In this document: positions 33,540 to 46,149 of the stretch, in pieces
Numbering within the stretch: position 1 is the first letter of the stretch
Layout: every line of letters begins with the position of its first letter
Assembly: GCA_038496445.1 (NCBI GenBank)
Contig: JALMLS010000596.1
Location: forward strand, 124,001-188,000
Origin: Trichosphaerium sp. ATCC 40318
Taxonomy: Eukaryota > Discosea > Flabellinia > Trichosidae
DNA length: 64,000 nucleotides
Direction of reading: 5' to 3'
The notes under the pieces: model-generated
The model's input: only the letters and a program-made list of their open reading frames with translations
Told to the model about the DNA's origin: nothing
Databases searched by the model: none
Program-made: the position numbers and the translations under genes

Positions 33540-34877
33540 ATGGCAGAAGCCCCAGGGCGCTCTGTGGACACGAAATGGCTCATAAAAAGCTCGGCTGTAG
33601 CCGTAAAGATGATGGAATTGTCCGTAGACAGCCAAGACTATCCAAGCTTCATTAAGCATGCAAAGGAGCTGTCTGAATGCATTGTTTTACTTGTACGTGC
33701 AAATTCGGCATTATTCGCTATAAAACTCTTCCAAATTGCGTGCTATAGCGCGACACTTTAAATTATATATGATACTAAACGAACACATAATCTAACTCGG
33801 CTGTAGGTGAAATACGCAACAGCAAAACATTGTGTTCTAGTCGCTGATGATTTAAAGTCGCTATCTCGCCTTGTTATAAGATGTGCGCAAAGACTATAAG
33901 CTTCCGGAAGCCAATTGGCTGTTTGGGTTTTTTGCTCCTTTCTGACACTTGTTAGCTGCACGAGATGTATTTACAAAACAAACTGATGAAGCTTCTGAAG
34001 TATTTATGGCACATTTAAAGGATTTAGCCAAAGCTATAGTCAGTACGTTAAATATTATTGATATTTCAAAATTTTTGTTTGAAATTTTTTGAGTTTGAAC
34101 TGAGACTTTATCTGTTGTTACGCGCTTCTGACGCTTTTAAACACTTTAATTAATTATATTTAAATAAATTGACAGTGTTATAGCCTTTGCCAAGATCAGT
34201 GAAGACCGAGAAAATGGCAGACAAAATAAAAGTCCGAGATCTATTTTTTACACTCCTGAAGATGTTGAGAAGAGGCTTGCACAATCTAAAAAAGAATCGG
34301 AACTAGAGTGGAGACGCATAGAGCTTGAAAAGGAGAAAATGCGCGAAGAAAGAATGCAGTTTGAGCTTGAAAAAGAAGAGTATTTACAACGACAAAAAAT
34401 TAAACAATCACGGCAATTAGAGCGTCAAATGAGCTTCTTTGGTATGAGAGTAGACGAAGAATATTCTCTAGATGATAGTGATTGTATGTAGAATACCTAC
34501 ATGCTTATTACTAACACGTGATTTAGCTTTGTCCTCAGAATTCGCTTCATTTCAATCAAAGTCTATTGAAAGCCCTCCATCCACGTGGAAAAGTACAACA
34601 GTAGCACCATCTAATACTATGCGTTTACGTTCAACATCAGTAAACCCAGCAATGGATGCTAAAATTCAATCAGTATCAGCTCCACCGAGACTAAAAAGTA
34701 ACGTTTAATTTATCACTTTATTTGTCTGATTTTTTTTTAGTCTACACAGAGGCAAGCATAAGAGACTTAACAGATAAAGATATTTTTAGAATAAACCAAT
34801 TAAAGCTTGTATTTGGATCACATAGATCGTCTATGGCACTTATTAAAAAACGTGCTGTAAGCATTAACGATCTTTGA
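33540..34877 (+). CDS. Helical coiled-coil protein, unknown family
   Basis: Starts MAEAPGRSVDTKWLIKSSAV and appears to end AVSINDL at the TGA 34875-34877. The first exons are all alpha-helical and amphipathic (MMELSVDSQDYPSFIKHAKE, VADDLKSLSRLV, AARDVFTKQTDEASEVFMAH). A charged coiled coil follows: WRRIELEKEKMREERMQF, then LEKEEYLQRQKIKQSRQLER. A Ser/Pro/Thr-rich segment (SSEFASFQSKSIESPPSTWK) and a helical tail (DLTDKDIFRINQLKLVFGSH) complete it. The layout recalls cytoskeletal adaptors, but I recognise no named domain. Intron edges after 34020 are uncertain. Confidence 0.5.
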
Positions 34878-35286
34878 ACATCAAATAGTATGTATGATTT
34901 TATTTATCAAATTCGAAAGAAATTAAAAAAACCTCCCACCACATCACCTTGTAAGAATGACACATTTAAATAAACACTTGTAATATTACACCCAAAACCA
35001 ATTTCGGTACTTTTAGAGCATTAACAGCACTTTCTGATTCAGGATTTACTGCTCATTTATGGAACTTCAGAACAGGCGCCTGAAACGTGTTCAATGAAGG
35101 CAATTGAATATGTTACGTGAGTTTGTTCAGTTAGCTGTAAGCTCTCAATCCAATTATAATAAGTTCCCTTTGGAATAGCGTAGACTAACTTGTAAAACGG
35201 ATTATGAAGAATCGTTGACCGAGATATTTTTATTTTTTGTTCACATTCGAATCAAAAAAGGTTAAACGTTCTGTGGTTTAAGGGTC
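34878..35286. other. Convergent intergenic region
   Basis: Lies between the 3' ends of the coiled-coil gene and the EGF-type membrane gene. A+T-rich, with no additional gene seen. Confidence 0.45.
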
Positions 35287-36710
35287 TTAATATGCCGGTG
35301 CAGTAGTAAGAGGAACGTAGTTTTCTTCGTTTTGGTGAACAACCTAAGATGTGGGAATCAGTATGAGAAGCAGGGAAGGTTGAAGAAGACAATAGAAAAT
35401 AATTAAAAACAAGTAACGTACAACTGTTCTGTTGGTTTGCTTTGAGCTTCCTGCAACCGCACATGCACAAGCGCCACAACAACAACAAACGCAAATAATA
35501 ACAGGTAAACATACGCAAAAGATAATAACAGCAATCAAAACAACAGTGAATACTACAAGGGAGAACAAAGTTAGCAAAGTAAAAAAGTTGACTTTAAAAA
35601 AAAACCCAAGAAAACCAAGTACCAGCAACACTCATGCCAAGAAATTCCCATGGAATATCTATGCTAATCCCACAGCTATCAGAATCGTATTGAGTTACAC
35701 CTCTATCACAATCACATTCCTTTGATGTCATATTACAACCTCCATTATTCCAGCAGTCGTACTTACAAACATCTAACAATTGTCAATACAACGCGCAAAA
35801 AAAAGAAAGGTGTTCAATAGAGTTTCATCATTGACTCCCTTCACGTGCGGTACATTTCTTACACCTGCAGTTTTTGCAGTAAGTGATAAATGCCTACTAG
35901 CGGCATACCTATGCTTCGCTAGCGAACCATGAGCCAGACGTGACTAGAATAGCAGTCGGCTAAAATAATGCACCGCACGTGCAGCCAAAATGGGGTCAAC
36001 TGAGTTGTGTTCTTTTTCTTGACTTACCTTGGCATGTCCCAACGCAATAACGTATAGCATAGCTATACTTAGTATTGTGTTTCGCACTTACACCAACGTA
36101 ATACTCCCCAGTGCTATTCTCTTGTCTGTTCAAAGTAATTTTTGAGCTCAACGATACATAATCGTATGAGTCTTGGCTTGTGGTGTAAGAGTAATAGTAC
36201 TTTGGTGTACTATCGCTTTGTAGTAATGGTGTCTATATAAATAAGCATATAAACAAGATAAAAGAGAAGGAAGAAGTAGGAAAGAAGGAATACAAATCAA
36301 AACCGTTTTTTTTCGTTTTTCTTCTAAAAATCTCCAACTCTCTCGCTCTTTTTTAAACGTAGGAGTATCGCTTTGAGTTGAAAAAACGGTTTTCGGTCTA
36401 TATGACAGGGCGCGTGTCATGTGAATTTTTGGGAAAATAAAACGTACAGTTCTGACAACTTGTACTTCAAAGCGCTGTTGGTTTGTGCTTATTTTGTAGT
36501 AGTATATGGATTCAGAGTAACTCGAGGAAATGTTTCCTTTGACAAATACGTCTGGTGTTGTTAAAGAGGCGCTTGGTACTATTGGCGTAGTAGAAACGCG
36601 ATCAGTTACGCAAAGGACGCAAACAACGCATGCTATTCGTTAGTTAGCGTCTGTTATGTGTTAAACGTTATCGTACCTAGAGAGAGGACTAAGAGGTGCT
36701 GTATTGCCAT
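35287..36710 (-). CDS. EGF-type single-pass membrane protein (paralogue 1)
   Basis: Start MAIQHLLVLSLACVVCVLCV (signal peptide; ATG complement of 36708-36710). An extracellular beta domain follows: TTPDVFVKGNISSSYSESIY, FEVQVVRT, then SKITLNRQENSTGEYYVGVS and YAIRYCVGTC. An EGF-like module (VCKYDCWNNGGCNMTSKECD) comes next, then GMSVAGT and a transmembrane helix, FTLLTLFSLVVFTVVLIAVI, ending in a cysteine cluster CVCCCCGACACA and a short tail (NEENYVPLTTAPAY). The ectodomain strands resemble pre-peptidase C-terminal (PPC)-like domains. The cysteine cluster just after the membrane is a likely palmitoylation site. It shares introns and layout with the gene at 56972-58208. Confidence 0.6.
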
Positions 36711-37269
36711 TTCGGACTGTTTTGATATGTTTTTATTTCACTTAAAATGATTTCATTACACATGACTTATATGATGTACTGGAAGTACATAAACAGATAA
36801 ACACAATGGTTGTACATGATAAACTGTTTTTTTTCTTGAACGATATCTTTTTAGTTCGTAAAATGACAAGAAAGGAATAACATCAAACAAACGTTTGGTG
36901 GATTGTTCGGAATGTCTCTTCTTGGAAAGTAAACTAATGACTTGCCATGGAGTCAGTGGTGCATGCTTAAGATATTTTAAAGAATGGTCCTTGTTAACAA
37001 AAGGAGAACAGAAGAAACGACTGGTTTTTTTTTTTATTGGCTTTCTGTATTCTTCCAAGTTCTATCCTTCAGTGTCTTTCTGTACTATTTCAAGTTACCC
37101 TCTGTTACAATCAATGAAATCAAAGAACGTTTTTACTTAAAATGTACATGTTTGTGGTTGTAGCAGCAATGCAAATCACTTTCATTTTTATAAAATACCG
37201 ACAATGGCATGGTCACATATTTCAATGTGAGTTTTTGTTTGTTTTCTCGAAGGTCTTTGGTCATACCTC

Positions 37270-39125
37270 CATCAAATAATCTTGAAGTGTTATATTTTTG
37301 AGATTGTAATAATCTACGTATAAATATCCGCCTGGGACACAGCCAAAAGGAAAGATAATGGTGAAAGTTTTTTATCTCATTTTTTTCTTAAAATGCTTGT
37401 TTGTTTGAACGTACCAAATAATAATTTTTTCGTACCTGATTCTTTGTTTGCTGTAACAAGTACATCATATGTCTCGCCACTGTGTAAAATAAATCCTCCA
37501 GATGATAAACGTTTTGTAAAGTGTGAGTCACTTGCTATTATCTAAGTACGTTAGCGAGAACATTGGGTAATTAACTGGAACGTGAGATTTATTTGTAAGT
37601 TAGATAGACATTGACTTTGCACTAAACAATTCTCTTTTACAAGCGAGTGACCAAAGAGCACTCACAGACGCGGGAAATATCATTGTGAGTAGGATTTGTG
37701 ATCACAGCAAGTAACTGCACAAAAATGGCAAGAATCCACTCATATTAGCCTAAATAACTGAAGATTGTTTATTTTAAGGTTAAAATGAGAAGTGAATGCT
37801 ATGAGCTACAACCAGTTTGTCCCAGATTGAAGTATATAGCTGCCGTCTCAGATCTCCAATCTTTTCCAATAGGTTCAAGAGAAAACCTTGATACAGAATC
37901 CAGTACCAGAATTATTGTTTGTAGATACAGTAACCTGTTTCCTACAAATACAATGAAACAACTCATATGTTCGCACTGTTCTAGATCCTGATCCTGTACT
38001 GTTTGCCTTAGGCATATTTGGTTTGCAGGTCCTGAAGAACCACTACAGCTTGTAGATATATCGAAGTTACCAAAGTACAGGTATTGAGTCGTTGAAGAAG
38101 CCCAGCTTACGTCACCTACAGAAATGTTGTAAAAAGTACTCGAGTAAAGACGCCACGAATAGCAAGGACCTAATTGATCACCTCCTTCACAATTACCATT
38201 TAGATGCGTGGTTCTAGTTGTACCGTATAAACCAGGCAACTTACCACGACTAAACTCAAAATTTTTTGGCACTTTACATCTGTAACTAATGAAAACACGT
38301 TAGTGACACGTGATCAACTTCGAACAAACCAAACCACACTCTTTACCTCAGAAAATAGTACGATACGAACAAATGTCAACAGGTACAGCAAGGAACCACG
38401 CCACTGCTGCCAGGGTATCCCTTTAACAGAGATATTACAGCAACATAGCGAGAGCTTGCGGCACGTGGAACTAATAAGTTGTGGGTTGTAATTACCAAGG
38501 CATGCAAATAATTGCGATAGCATACATATCATCTGTATTCACACGTGTCATACACTTGCTTAATCGTTTTATCGTAGCATCACTTGTGGCTCAATGGGTT
38601 GAAAGGCTTCAAAATAAAAAAAGAAAATGCCAACAAGCAATTTATTTATAGTTTGCTTAACACTAGCACTGAGATACCAAGTCACATACAACATGAATGT
38701 GGTTACTATATAGATACACTTGCTTATTCGCTTATTCACATTTATAGCGGGCTACGTGATCCACACTCACCATGAAACCAACAAAATTATTACATCTTCC
38801 AGCGCTAGGTGTTCTCTGATTGCATCGTTTACCACAGTTTTTCTTGCCTGATATGTGTTGATACTATACTTTAAAGTGAGTCTAAGTTGAACAGCGTAGA
38901 CAATGGAGAAGTGAGTACGTCATAATATTTCTTTGCAGGGCAAGATCCCCAACGGTCGGCACAAAAAGTTCCCGAACCTCCGGAAATTTTGTCGTACAGC
39001 CTTGAGCACCATTTGCCTATGCACGATTCTACCTCTTCGTCGTTTCCTGATACTGGACATGCGAACATAAAGACTACAAAAACAATAGCCAAGGATAGTG
39101 TCGGTATTAAAGAAAAGTTGCTCAT
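37270..39125 (-). CDS. Secreted Cys-rich multidomain protein, unknown family
   Basis: Starts MSNFSLIPTLSLAIVFVVFM (signal peptide), then a Cys-rich region (VESCIGKWCSRLYDKI, CADRWGSCPAKKYY). Later exons in order include NCGKRCNQRTPSAGRCNNFV, RYVAVISLLKGYPGSSGVV, CKVPKNFEFSRGKLPGLYG, HLNGNCEGGDQLGPCYSWRL, YLYFGNFDISTSCSGSSG, DSHFTKRLSSGGFILHSGE and FPFGCVPGGYLYVDYYN. No transmembrane segment was found, so it looks secreted. It may be an extracellular enzyme or matrix protein; the family is not recognised. The 3' end (before about 37260) could not be resolved, and it is possible that two genes are merged here. Confidence 0.4.
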
Positions 39126-39851
39126 TGTAAAGTGATAATAATTTTTTGAGTGAAAAGGTGTAGTGAGTTTTTCAAGAGTTTGTCCGATGTAATCCCTATT
39201 TCACATAACCACAAAACACGCGAAACTACACGACGCTACACGACACGATGTTTCACTACTATAATTATCCTTGTCGAGTCAACAAGTAGGTAAGTTACAA
39301 ACCCTAAGGCAAAGGTTGCCTGTTGAAATAAGCCGAAAGAGCTACAGCGAACAACTTCAGCTGTGTGTAAAGAATGTAACAATATCTGCAAAAAAGGTTG
39401 TTGTCTTATTGTAGCATGTGGAGTATGTAGTAATTTGGACATGCAAAAGAGACTAACGCCTATTTGAGCGCTATTAACCAATCTATTGTCAGCTTACAAT
39501 GGCATTGCTATTATTTATTTACATGATCTCAAAAGTAGTGAAGTTCTCTTTGTGGTGTGTGGTTTATCAAAAAATTATTGTTGACAAGAAAGTAGAAAAC
39601 GACAGTATGAACTTGTGAAACGACCTGTTTTTTTTTCCTATTTTTTGAGTAAATAATCCACTTCTTGTTGTCTAGAAAGAATGGTGTTATGCAGACACAA
39701 ATACAAAACTGTGACTTTGTCAAAGCATATCATTTAGAGCAATGCGGTGTCTAAGGTAAGAGTTTAGAAACCACAAAAAAAGGATTTTGGTTAAAACGTT
39801 GTGACAAGTACATTTTAGATTGTTATACTGGTCAGAACAGTAAGCTTATTA
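39126..39851. other. Intergenic, no gene seen
   Basis: The upstream region of the secreted gene and the 3' flank of the small gene that follows, both on the minus strand. Short frames here lack splice support and look non-coding. Confidence 0.4.
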
Positions 39852-40266
39852 TCATTGCTGTGTCGTGCTGGTGTATAAACGGTACATGTCTTCGGATCTG
39901 TGATGAAAGTTTCCTGTCGATGCAACAAATACTTTTGCAGCATTAAGAGTGGTGTTAACGTACATACCGTAACAAGAGTTGGCTTGGAATGTGCTAAAAA
40001 ACTCTAAACGAGGCCTTTTAACTGAAGACGACCCATAATATAGTCTATTGTCGCGTAGCGCTACTACTAACCACTACGCTATATAAAACGCATTAACACA
40101 TTCACTCTGGAGTATGGTGGAACCTTATTTACTTCGCCGGTGTAATTCGAGTACGAGCCATCGCTAGAAGCTGAAATTGCACTTTGTCTATAAATTGGTG
40201 GTGATTGCCGAGGTAATAAGCACAGGTGCTGTACACTGCCATATACAAGAGGATTAATAATCGCAT
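39852..40266 (-). CDS. Small secreted or membrane-anchored protein
   Basis: Two exons. The first starts MRLLILLYMAVYSTCAYYLG (signal peptide or anchor) and continues HHQFIDKVQFQLLAMA. After an intron with a GTACTC donor, the second reads LRDNRLYYGSSSVKRPRLEF, FSTFQANSCYGMYVNTTLNA and ends DMYRLYTSTTQQ with a TGA at the complement of 39852-39854. One N-glycosylation site (NTT) and a few Cys fit an extracellular location. The family is unknown. It shares a short promoter region with the divergent GTPase-like gene. Confidence 0.45.
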
Positions 40267-40434
40267 GATAAATAAGATGACTGTTAACGTCAAGCGTCTT
40301 CTGTACAGCAACCCAACGTTACGTCTGCTGAGGGAACTATATCAATGCTTGCCGTGTTTTGGAGTGTTTTGGTTAAGTTTAGGTGTAAAGCGGCTTACTG
40401 TAAACGTACATCAACGCCCAATATACAATAGCGT

Positions 40435-41416
40435 ATGGGTTCAAAACCTAGCAGCAAACAAGCGAAATCAGCTCAAATCCCGAAAGAATACAAAGTTTAC
40501 ATTTTGGTGACTGGAAACTGCCGCCAAGGCAAGGTTTTTGTAAAAAAACTCAATGTACGGCATTAATACGCGAATTAACCAAATAGAATATATTTTTGTT
40601 CTTGACGAGCCTAAAGCATCTTATAACCTTCGCTTAGGATTTTCCATCTATAAGTGGTCAATATGAAGAGAAATTCCTTTGGTTTAAAGCCAGTGGGTAC
40701 CAAAAAAGTTGGAAAAAATTTCCAAAAAAAATTTAACTCTTTTTTTTTTAGGTATCGCAGCTTAAATGGTATGTCAAACCACGTGATAAAAATGTGTATT
40801 GTTTTAATGATATTAATTTGTTTTAAGATAACGTGCGGTCATGTATATTACAGCTAGAGCCGTTTGAGCTTGGGATTGATACTATACATTGTCAGGCAAG
40901 TTTTTTTTTCACCCATTTTGTTAAGCCAACACGGATGTTCATCAATCAATTGTGAAAACTATTCAATGACACTCTATTAATAGGTTGCAGAATACACACA
41001 ACCTTTTGAACCTTTGACCACATATCATAATAAATTATGCAGCAGAAATGGTGTAGTATTACTTTGTAGCTCAGAATCTCGAAAAGATTCTGTAGACTAT
41101 GTTACAAACCAGATTTCGGACTTTAAACGATATGGTATTTTAGGAGACAAGAAGAAGCCTATACTTGTATTAATTAAAAATTGGCATGATACCACTATTT
41201 GTGATGTATGTGTTAACGAAAAAGAGTGAATACTTTCCAATATCTAATCTATATTAGGAAATTGTTGCTATGTCAGATGACAAATGTGTCATCACAGTTT
41301 CTGTCTACAATGATGAATCAGATCTAAAACTATTATTGCAAAACCTCATAGAATCAGTTGTAGACGTATTAAAGGTTGAGGAGGAGATAAATGAAGGCAA
41401 GACTGAAGACGGATGA
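40435..41416 (+). CDS. Small-GTPase-like protein with N-terminal myristoylation signal
   Basis: Starts MGSKPSSKQAKSAQIPKEYK; MGSKPSS is a good N-myristoylation motif. The first strand then reads KVYILVTGNCRQGK, a P-loop-like GxxxxGK. Later exons give ELGIDTIHCQ, VAEYTQPFEP, CSRNGVVLLCSSESRKDSVD and KKKPILVLIKNWHDTT, matching the order of Ras-type strands (switch II, hydrophobic strand, the NKxD region), but the classical DxxG and NKxD residues are not evident. It ends VEEEINEGKTEDG, TGA 41414-41416. Possibly a degenerate GTPase or pseudo-GTPase. An intron with a CAG|GCAAGT donor at about 40895 is implied. Confidence 0.5.
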
Positions 41417-41513
41417 GATGTCACGTGGTTTTTTTTTGTTTGAAACGGTCTAAATTATCGATGGCTATTATGTGTATGATTAAACACTTCTTTCTTCTCA
41501 TTTTATTCGTAAT

Positions 41514-41720
41514 TGAACAGTGGCGTTTTGTTCTACGCATCCATTTGTGTCAGGACCAAACCTTCCATTGAAATCGTAGTTGTCTACCTATGTCCGCCAT
41601 CTACAGGGTTATAGCCAATCAGGGATGTCCCATTTCGAGTTAAGTTGACATTCACAACATGTGTTAAGCGAACATAAAAGTCATAATTTTTGCACACTCG
41701 TACTCGCACGTTAGCATGGC
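41514..41720 (-). pseudogene. Possible relic of an extracellular glycoprotein gene
   Basis: The minus strand reads NVRVRVCKNYDFYVRLTHVV, then LTRNGTSLIGYNPVDGG, a stop, and after a frame change VDNYDFNGRFGPDTNGCVEQ and NATVQLRIK. The composition is protein-like (paired Cys, two N-glycosylation sites), but no 5' exons fit because the divergent gene begins at once. Probably a truncated remnant. Confidence 0.3.
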
Positions 41721-44700
41721 GGAGAGACCCAGTGGAGCTGTTCGTAAGCGTAAATTTGTACATTTATTGTCAAAGAGGGACAAAGAAACAAAAAAAGACA
41801 GGTATGCTCAAATACTAACCTCCAAGCATTATAAATCATAACGGCGTTGTTTAGCGAATTTTTGTTCTATTTTGTGTTGTAATTTGATGAAACTAACCCC
41901 AAACGCTAGTAAAAATACTGTAACCGCGGAAGAAAGACAAACCCTTCTTAAAGAAATCCGTAATTCAATTATTGGTAATGATCGCATTTTTACTGGTCCT
42001 TTTGGCAATAGAAAGGTAATTACAGCTTTATTACAAGCTTTACAGCCGTTTACAAAAAATATTTTTACACTTTTTCTCAATGGTTTGTAGATTTGCTACT
42101 GCGATTGGACGGCCTCAGGTAGAGCTCTTAGTTTTATAGAGGATTATATTAATACACAAGGTCCGTTGGACTTTCTTGTTCAGTGTGCAGAGCACGTGGG
42201 CGAGGTCATTTGAAACAACTTTTTTTCTACTTCGCCTAAAAAAATAGTGTTGCCTACATACGCCAATACGCATTCGACTTCTTCTGTTACTGGTTTTCAG
42301 ACAACTCTTTTCAGACATGAAGCAAGGCAACTCATTGCACAGGGGTGTAATGCTCGTAATGATAAGGATATAGTGCGTTTTTGATAATGAGCTGATGATG
42401 AAAGCTGGATTGTTTAATGAGGTATAGGTTTTATTCACTGGGAGTGGTGCCACAGCTGCGGTGAACCATATAGCGCGTACAATGAGAGTAGAGTACGTAG
42501 TATTAGTACAACTAATTGTTACTTATAAGGTTGTAACATAGAGATCGTGATTGTGTTGTTTTTGTTGGACCGTACGAGCATCATTCGAATATATTACCTT
42601 GGCGTGAAGCTGGGTGCACAGTTGTAAATATTGGCGAAGACGAAGATGGATTAGTTGATATTAAAGGACTTGAGGTACGTATTCATAGTACGGAGGTTAC
42701 AAAATACAAGCTAAAAGCAAAGCATTGTAGGATGCTTTAAAACAACATCAAGATAAAAAACTTAAAATTGGAAGTTTCACAGCAGTCAGTAATATAACAG
42801 GAATAATTACTGATACAGTGGAAATATCTATTTTACTACATAGATACGGAGCTCTGAGTTTTTGGGATTACGCAACAGCAGGTAATGCATCGGCAGAACA
42901 CAACTTTTTCAAAAAGAATTGACTGACTTTTTTCGTATTTAGCTCCTTATGTTGATGTTGACATGAACCCGATGATTACTGGTGATAATGGTAATCTCGC
43001 TTATAAAGATGCTATATTTATATCACCACATAAATTTGTTGGTGGCACAGGGACACCTGGTATTCTGATTGCTAAAAAAGTTTTATTTGATAAAAAAATA
43101 CCTCCGAAATGTCCTGGTGGAGGTACTGTAATGTATGTTACTGAAAAAGATCATAAGTATCTATCAAATAGACATGAAAGAGAGGAAGGTGGAACACCAG
43201 GTATGGGTTTTTAGAGGGTGTGCATGTTAATACTCACATGCTCTTTTTTTTTGTAGATATTATCGGTTCTATTCGTGCTGGCCTTGTTTTCCAGTTAAAA
43301 ACTGCAGTTGGTGCAAGTTTTATCCAAGGTGAGGTGTTATTAAGACTTTTTTGAATCACGTGTTAATCATGGCAACTTCGCTTTATGTAAATATCTACTT
43401 ACAGCTCTGTGAGCCGATATTTCTTTGATTTTTTCTGTACCTTTGTATTAACTTTTTTTTGTTGTAGAGAAAGAACGTCAGCATTACAATACATTCATTC
43501 AAAAACTCAATGGTAATCCTCGATTACATATCCTTGGACCACAAGATGCACCTAGATTACCTGTTCTATCATTTGTTGTATACCATCAATCAGGTAGACT
43601 TTTGCATTACAACTTTGTTAGTGCGCTTCTCAATGACTTGTTTGGTTAGTGGCTTCTCTATGTCTTTACTTCATTAATGAATACACAGGTATACAAACAA
43701 GAGGAGGATGTGTTTGCTCAGGCCCGTATGCCCATAGACTGCTAGGAATGAGCGTACCTTTAGCAAAGACTATCGGTCAAGAAATGGTTCTTCGAGATGA
43801 GAGTGACGTACTACGACCTGGATTTGTAAGTACTTTATTTGAATAAGTGTTAGTTTCTTTGGTGTGTCTTAACGATCGTTTCATTTAGACCCGGTTGAAC
43901 CTGAATTATTTCATGTCAGAGGAAGATGTTTCATTCGTAATTGATGCTGTTTCTTTTGTTGTTGATCATGGATACAAGTTCTTACCACAATATATGTTTC
44001 ATCCTACAACAAATGAGTGGGTACATAAACGTATGAAGTCATTCCCTTCTCGTCGTTGGTTGGGTGATATCAACTACAACGGAGGTAAGATGACGTACCC
44101 AGACAAGACGCTAGAGCCTTCTTCAGTGCCGACAAATTATAAAGGTATGTATACACTCACGTGTACTGTTCTGTCTTAATATACATGCTAGCATGCTTGG
44201 AAAGGGCTCATGAATTACTCAAAGATATCGCGGTGAATGACAAGAACGAATCAAGTTCACAACAACTTCTAGCTGATACCGTATGCTGCCTTTTTTCTTC
44301 AAACCTCTCGTTTATGTTCTTCCTTAGGCAGAAAAGTTGCGATGGTTTGTTTATCCTACAGAAGCATTCCTAGATTCTATTGTAATAGAAAACACATCTT
44401 CACATGCGTTCCAGGAGGTACGTAAGCTTCAAATGAGTACAACTGACAATTTAATACAGACATTTTCCAAAACATGTCCCTTTGTTCCTAAGCGATATGA
44501 GCTTAAATCTGCACGTGTCGCAACGTCTTCCAAACAAGTAGACTCTCCAAAGAAGACCAATAATACAATACCACCTGTTAATACCGCGCCAGAACCTTCA
44601 GAAGTAATCGTGTCTGACAAGAAAAGAAAACGTAAAAAGATTGCTAATATGAAATCAAAACTTGGAAGGAAGATAATGCTAGCAACACAAAAAGCTGTTC

Positions 44701-46052
44701 ATGATTTTAAAATGATAGAACCAGGTGACCGTATACTATTAGGATTATCAGGAGGTAAAGATTCTCTTTGCCTCTTACATATTTTCTTGGCTCTTCGTGT
44801 ACGTCCACGTGGTGAAATTGCATCGGGTTTTTTTTTTCATGTTTTTTTTTCAATCTCAGAGGCTAGCTCATTTACTTATTTATGTAGATGCGATCTAAAG
44901 CTAAATTCGATTTTGGTGTTGTCACAGGTACAGTACCATAAACTTTTTATCTTGAACGCAGTGCTTGGAGTTTGAAAAATCCGTTGAACTTCATTTTTTT
45001 GTAAAGAAGATTTTTCGCTTACGTTCCATGGTTAGTTGATCCACAAACGTCTTCGTATGATCCATCACCTCTCAAAATATACTTGAAGCAGTTTGATATA
45101 CCTTATTACTACGAATCACAAGGTATCATAAGGGTACGCTGATTAGAAAGCGAAAATACAAGTAGTTAATTGTTTGTACAGTGGGCACCAGATAGCAATC
45201 CTACATCGATATGTGGGTGGTGCTCGAGAATGAAACGGTACCATTTACATAGTTTATTCAATAGTTAAATGCGATAGGGGTACATTGTATGGTGTAGCAC
45301 GAAGAGAAGGTTACAATAAGTTGGCCTTAGTAAGTGACATTATTTGTTTTCTTCATTTTTTCTTATGTAACTCTTTCATCAAGGCGCAACACTTGGATGA
45401 CATGGCTGAGACTTTCCTTATGTATTCTTTCCGTAATGGTCGTTTAGATACAATGAAATCAATACTACGCCTCAAGTAAGTGATGATAGGAACTCAATTA
45501 AAACGGACTTACAGTACCAAATAGGGAAGGTGATTTGTCTGTTATACGACCTTTTTGCTACGTTAGAGAACGTGATTTAAAACACTTTGCAAGGGATAAT
45601 AACCTTCCAGTTATAACTGAAAACTGTCCAGCTTGTTTTGAAGAACCTAAAGAAAGAGAAAGATTGAAAGCATTGCTGAAACAGCAGGTGAGCTTGACAT
45701 TTTTATGAAGTGAACTTAACACGTTGTTAAGGAAGTTATCAATCCTGGTTTATTTATAAATTTATGCGCTGCTTTAAAGCCTTTAATGAGACCTGATATT
45801 GATCCACGTGCTCTTGGATTACTCACAGAAATGAATCTTGATCATACACTGTACATGCCAGATATAAAGAAAAAGAGTAAAAAAACCAATAGCAAAAGAA
45901 AGAGCGAACAAGCGAAATCATGTGATGTTAAGCTAGAAGATACAGTATTGGGTTCAGCACAAATATCTTCTTCACAGAGTCAAGTTGATTTAAAGGATAT
46001 TGACACCGAATTATTAATGAAAGAGTTGGAACGGAGGAGAAATTGTAAATGA
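41716..46052 (+). CDS. Fused cysteine desulfurase-like (class V aminotransferase) and TtcA-like tRNA thiolase
   Basis: One long gene with some 20 exons. The N-terminal half is a class V PLP enzyme: IFTGPFGNRKICYCDWTASG, FTGSGATAAVNHIARTM, VGPYEHHSNILPWREAG, the PLP-lysine motif ISPHKFVGGTGTPGILI and the loop RGGCVCSGPYAHRLLGM with the candidate persulfide Cys. A linker with basic runs (KKRKRKKIANMK) leads to a PP-loop ATPase: RILLGLSGGKDSLCLLHIFL, then SICGWCSRMKRGTLYGVARR, AQHLDDMAETFLM and ENCPACFEEP. The SGGKDS motif and two CxxC pairs are the hallmarks of TtcA, which uses an Fe-S cluster to thiolate C32 of tRNA. The desulfurase probably supplies sulfur in cis. The stop is the TGA at 46050-46052. 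The frame runs across both halves, so a fusion is well supported. Confidence 0.75.
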
Positions 46053-46149
46053 CCTCAAAAATAAAAAAAAATTCATGGCTATCGTCTTGTACGTCAATCA
46101 AATGGTTCTCCATATCTAGTTGATTACGTAATCGAAAACGCATGCGCCA

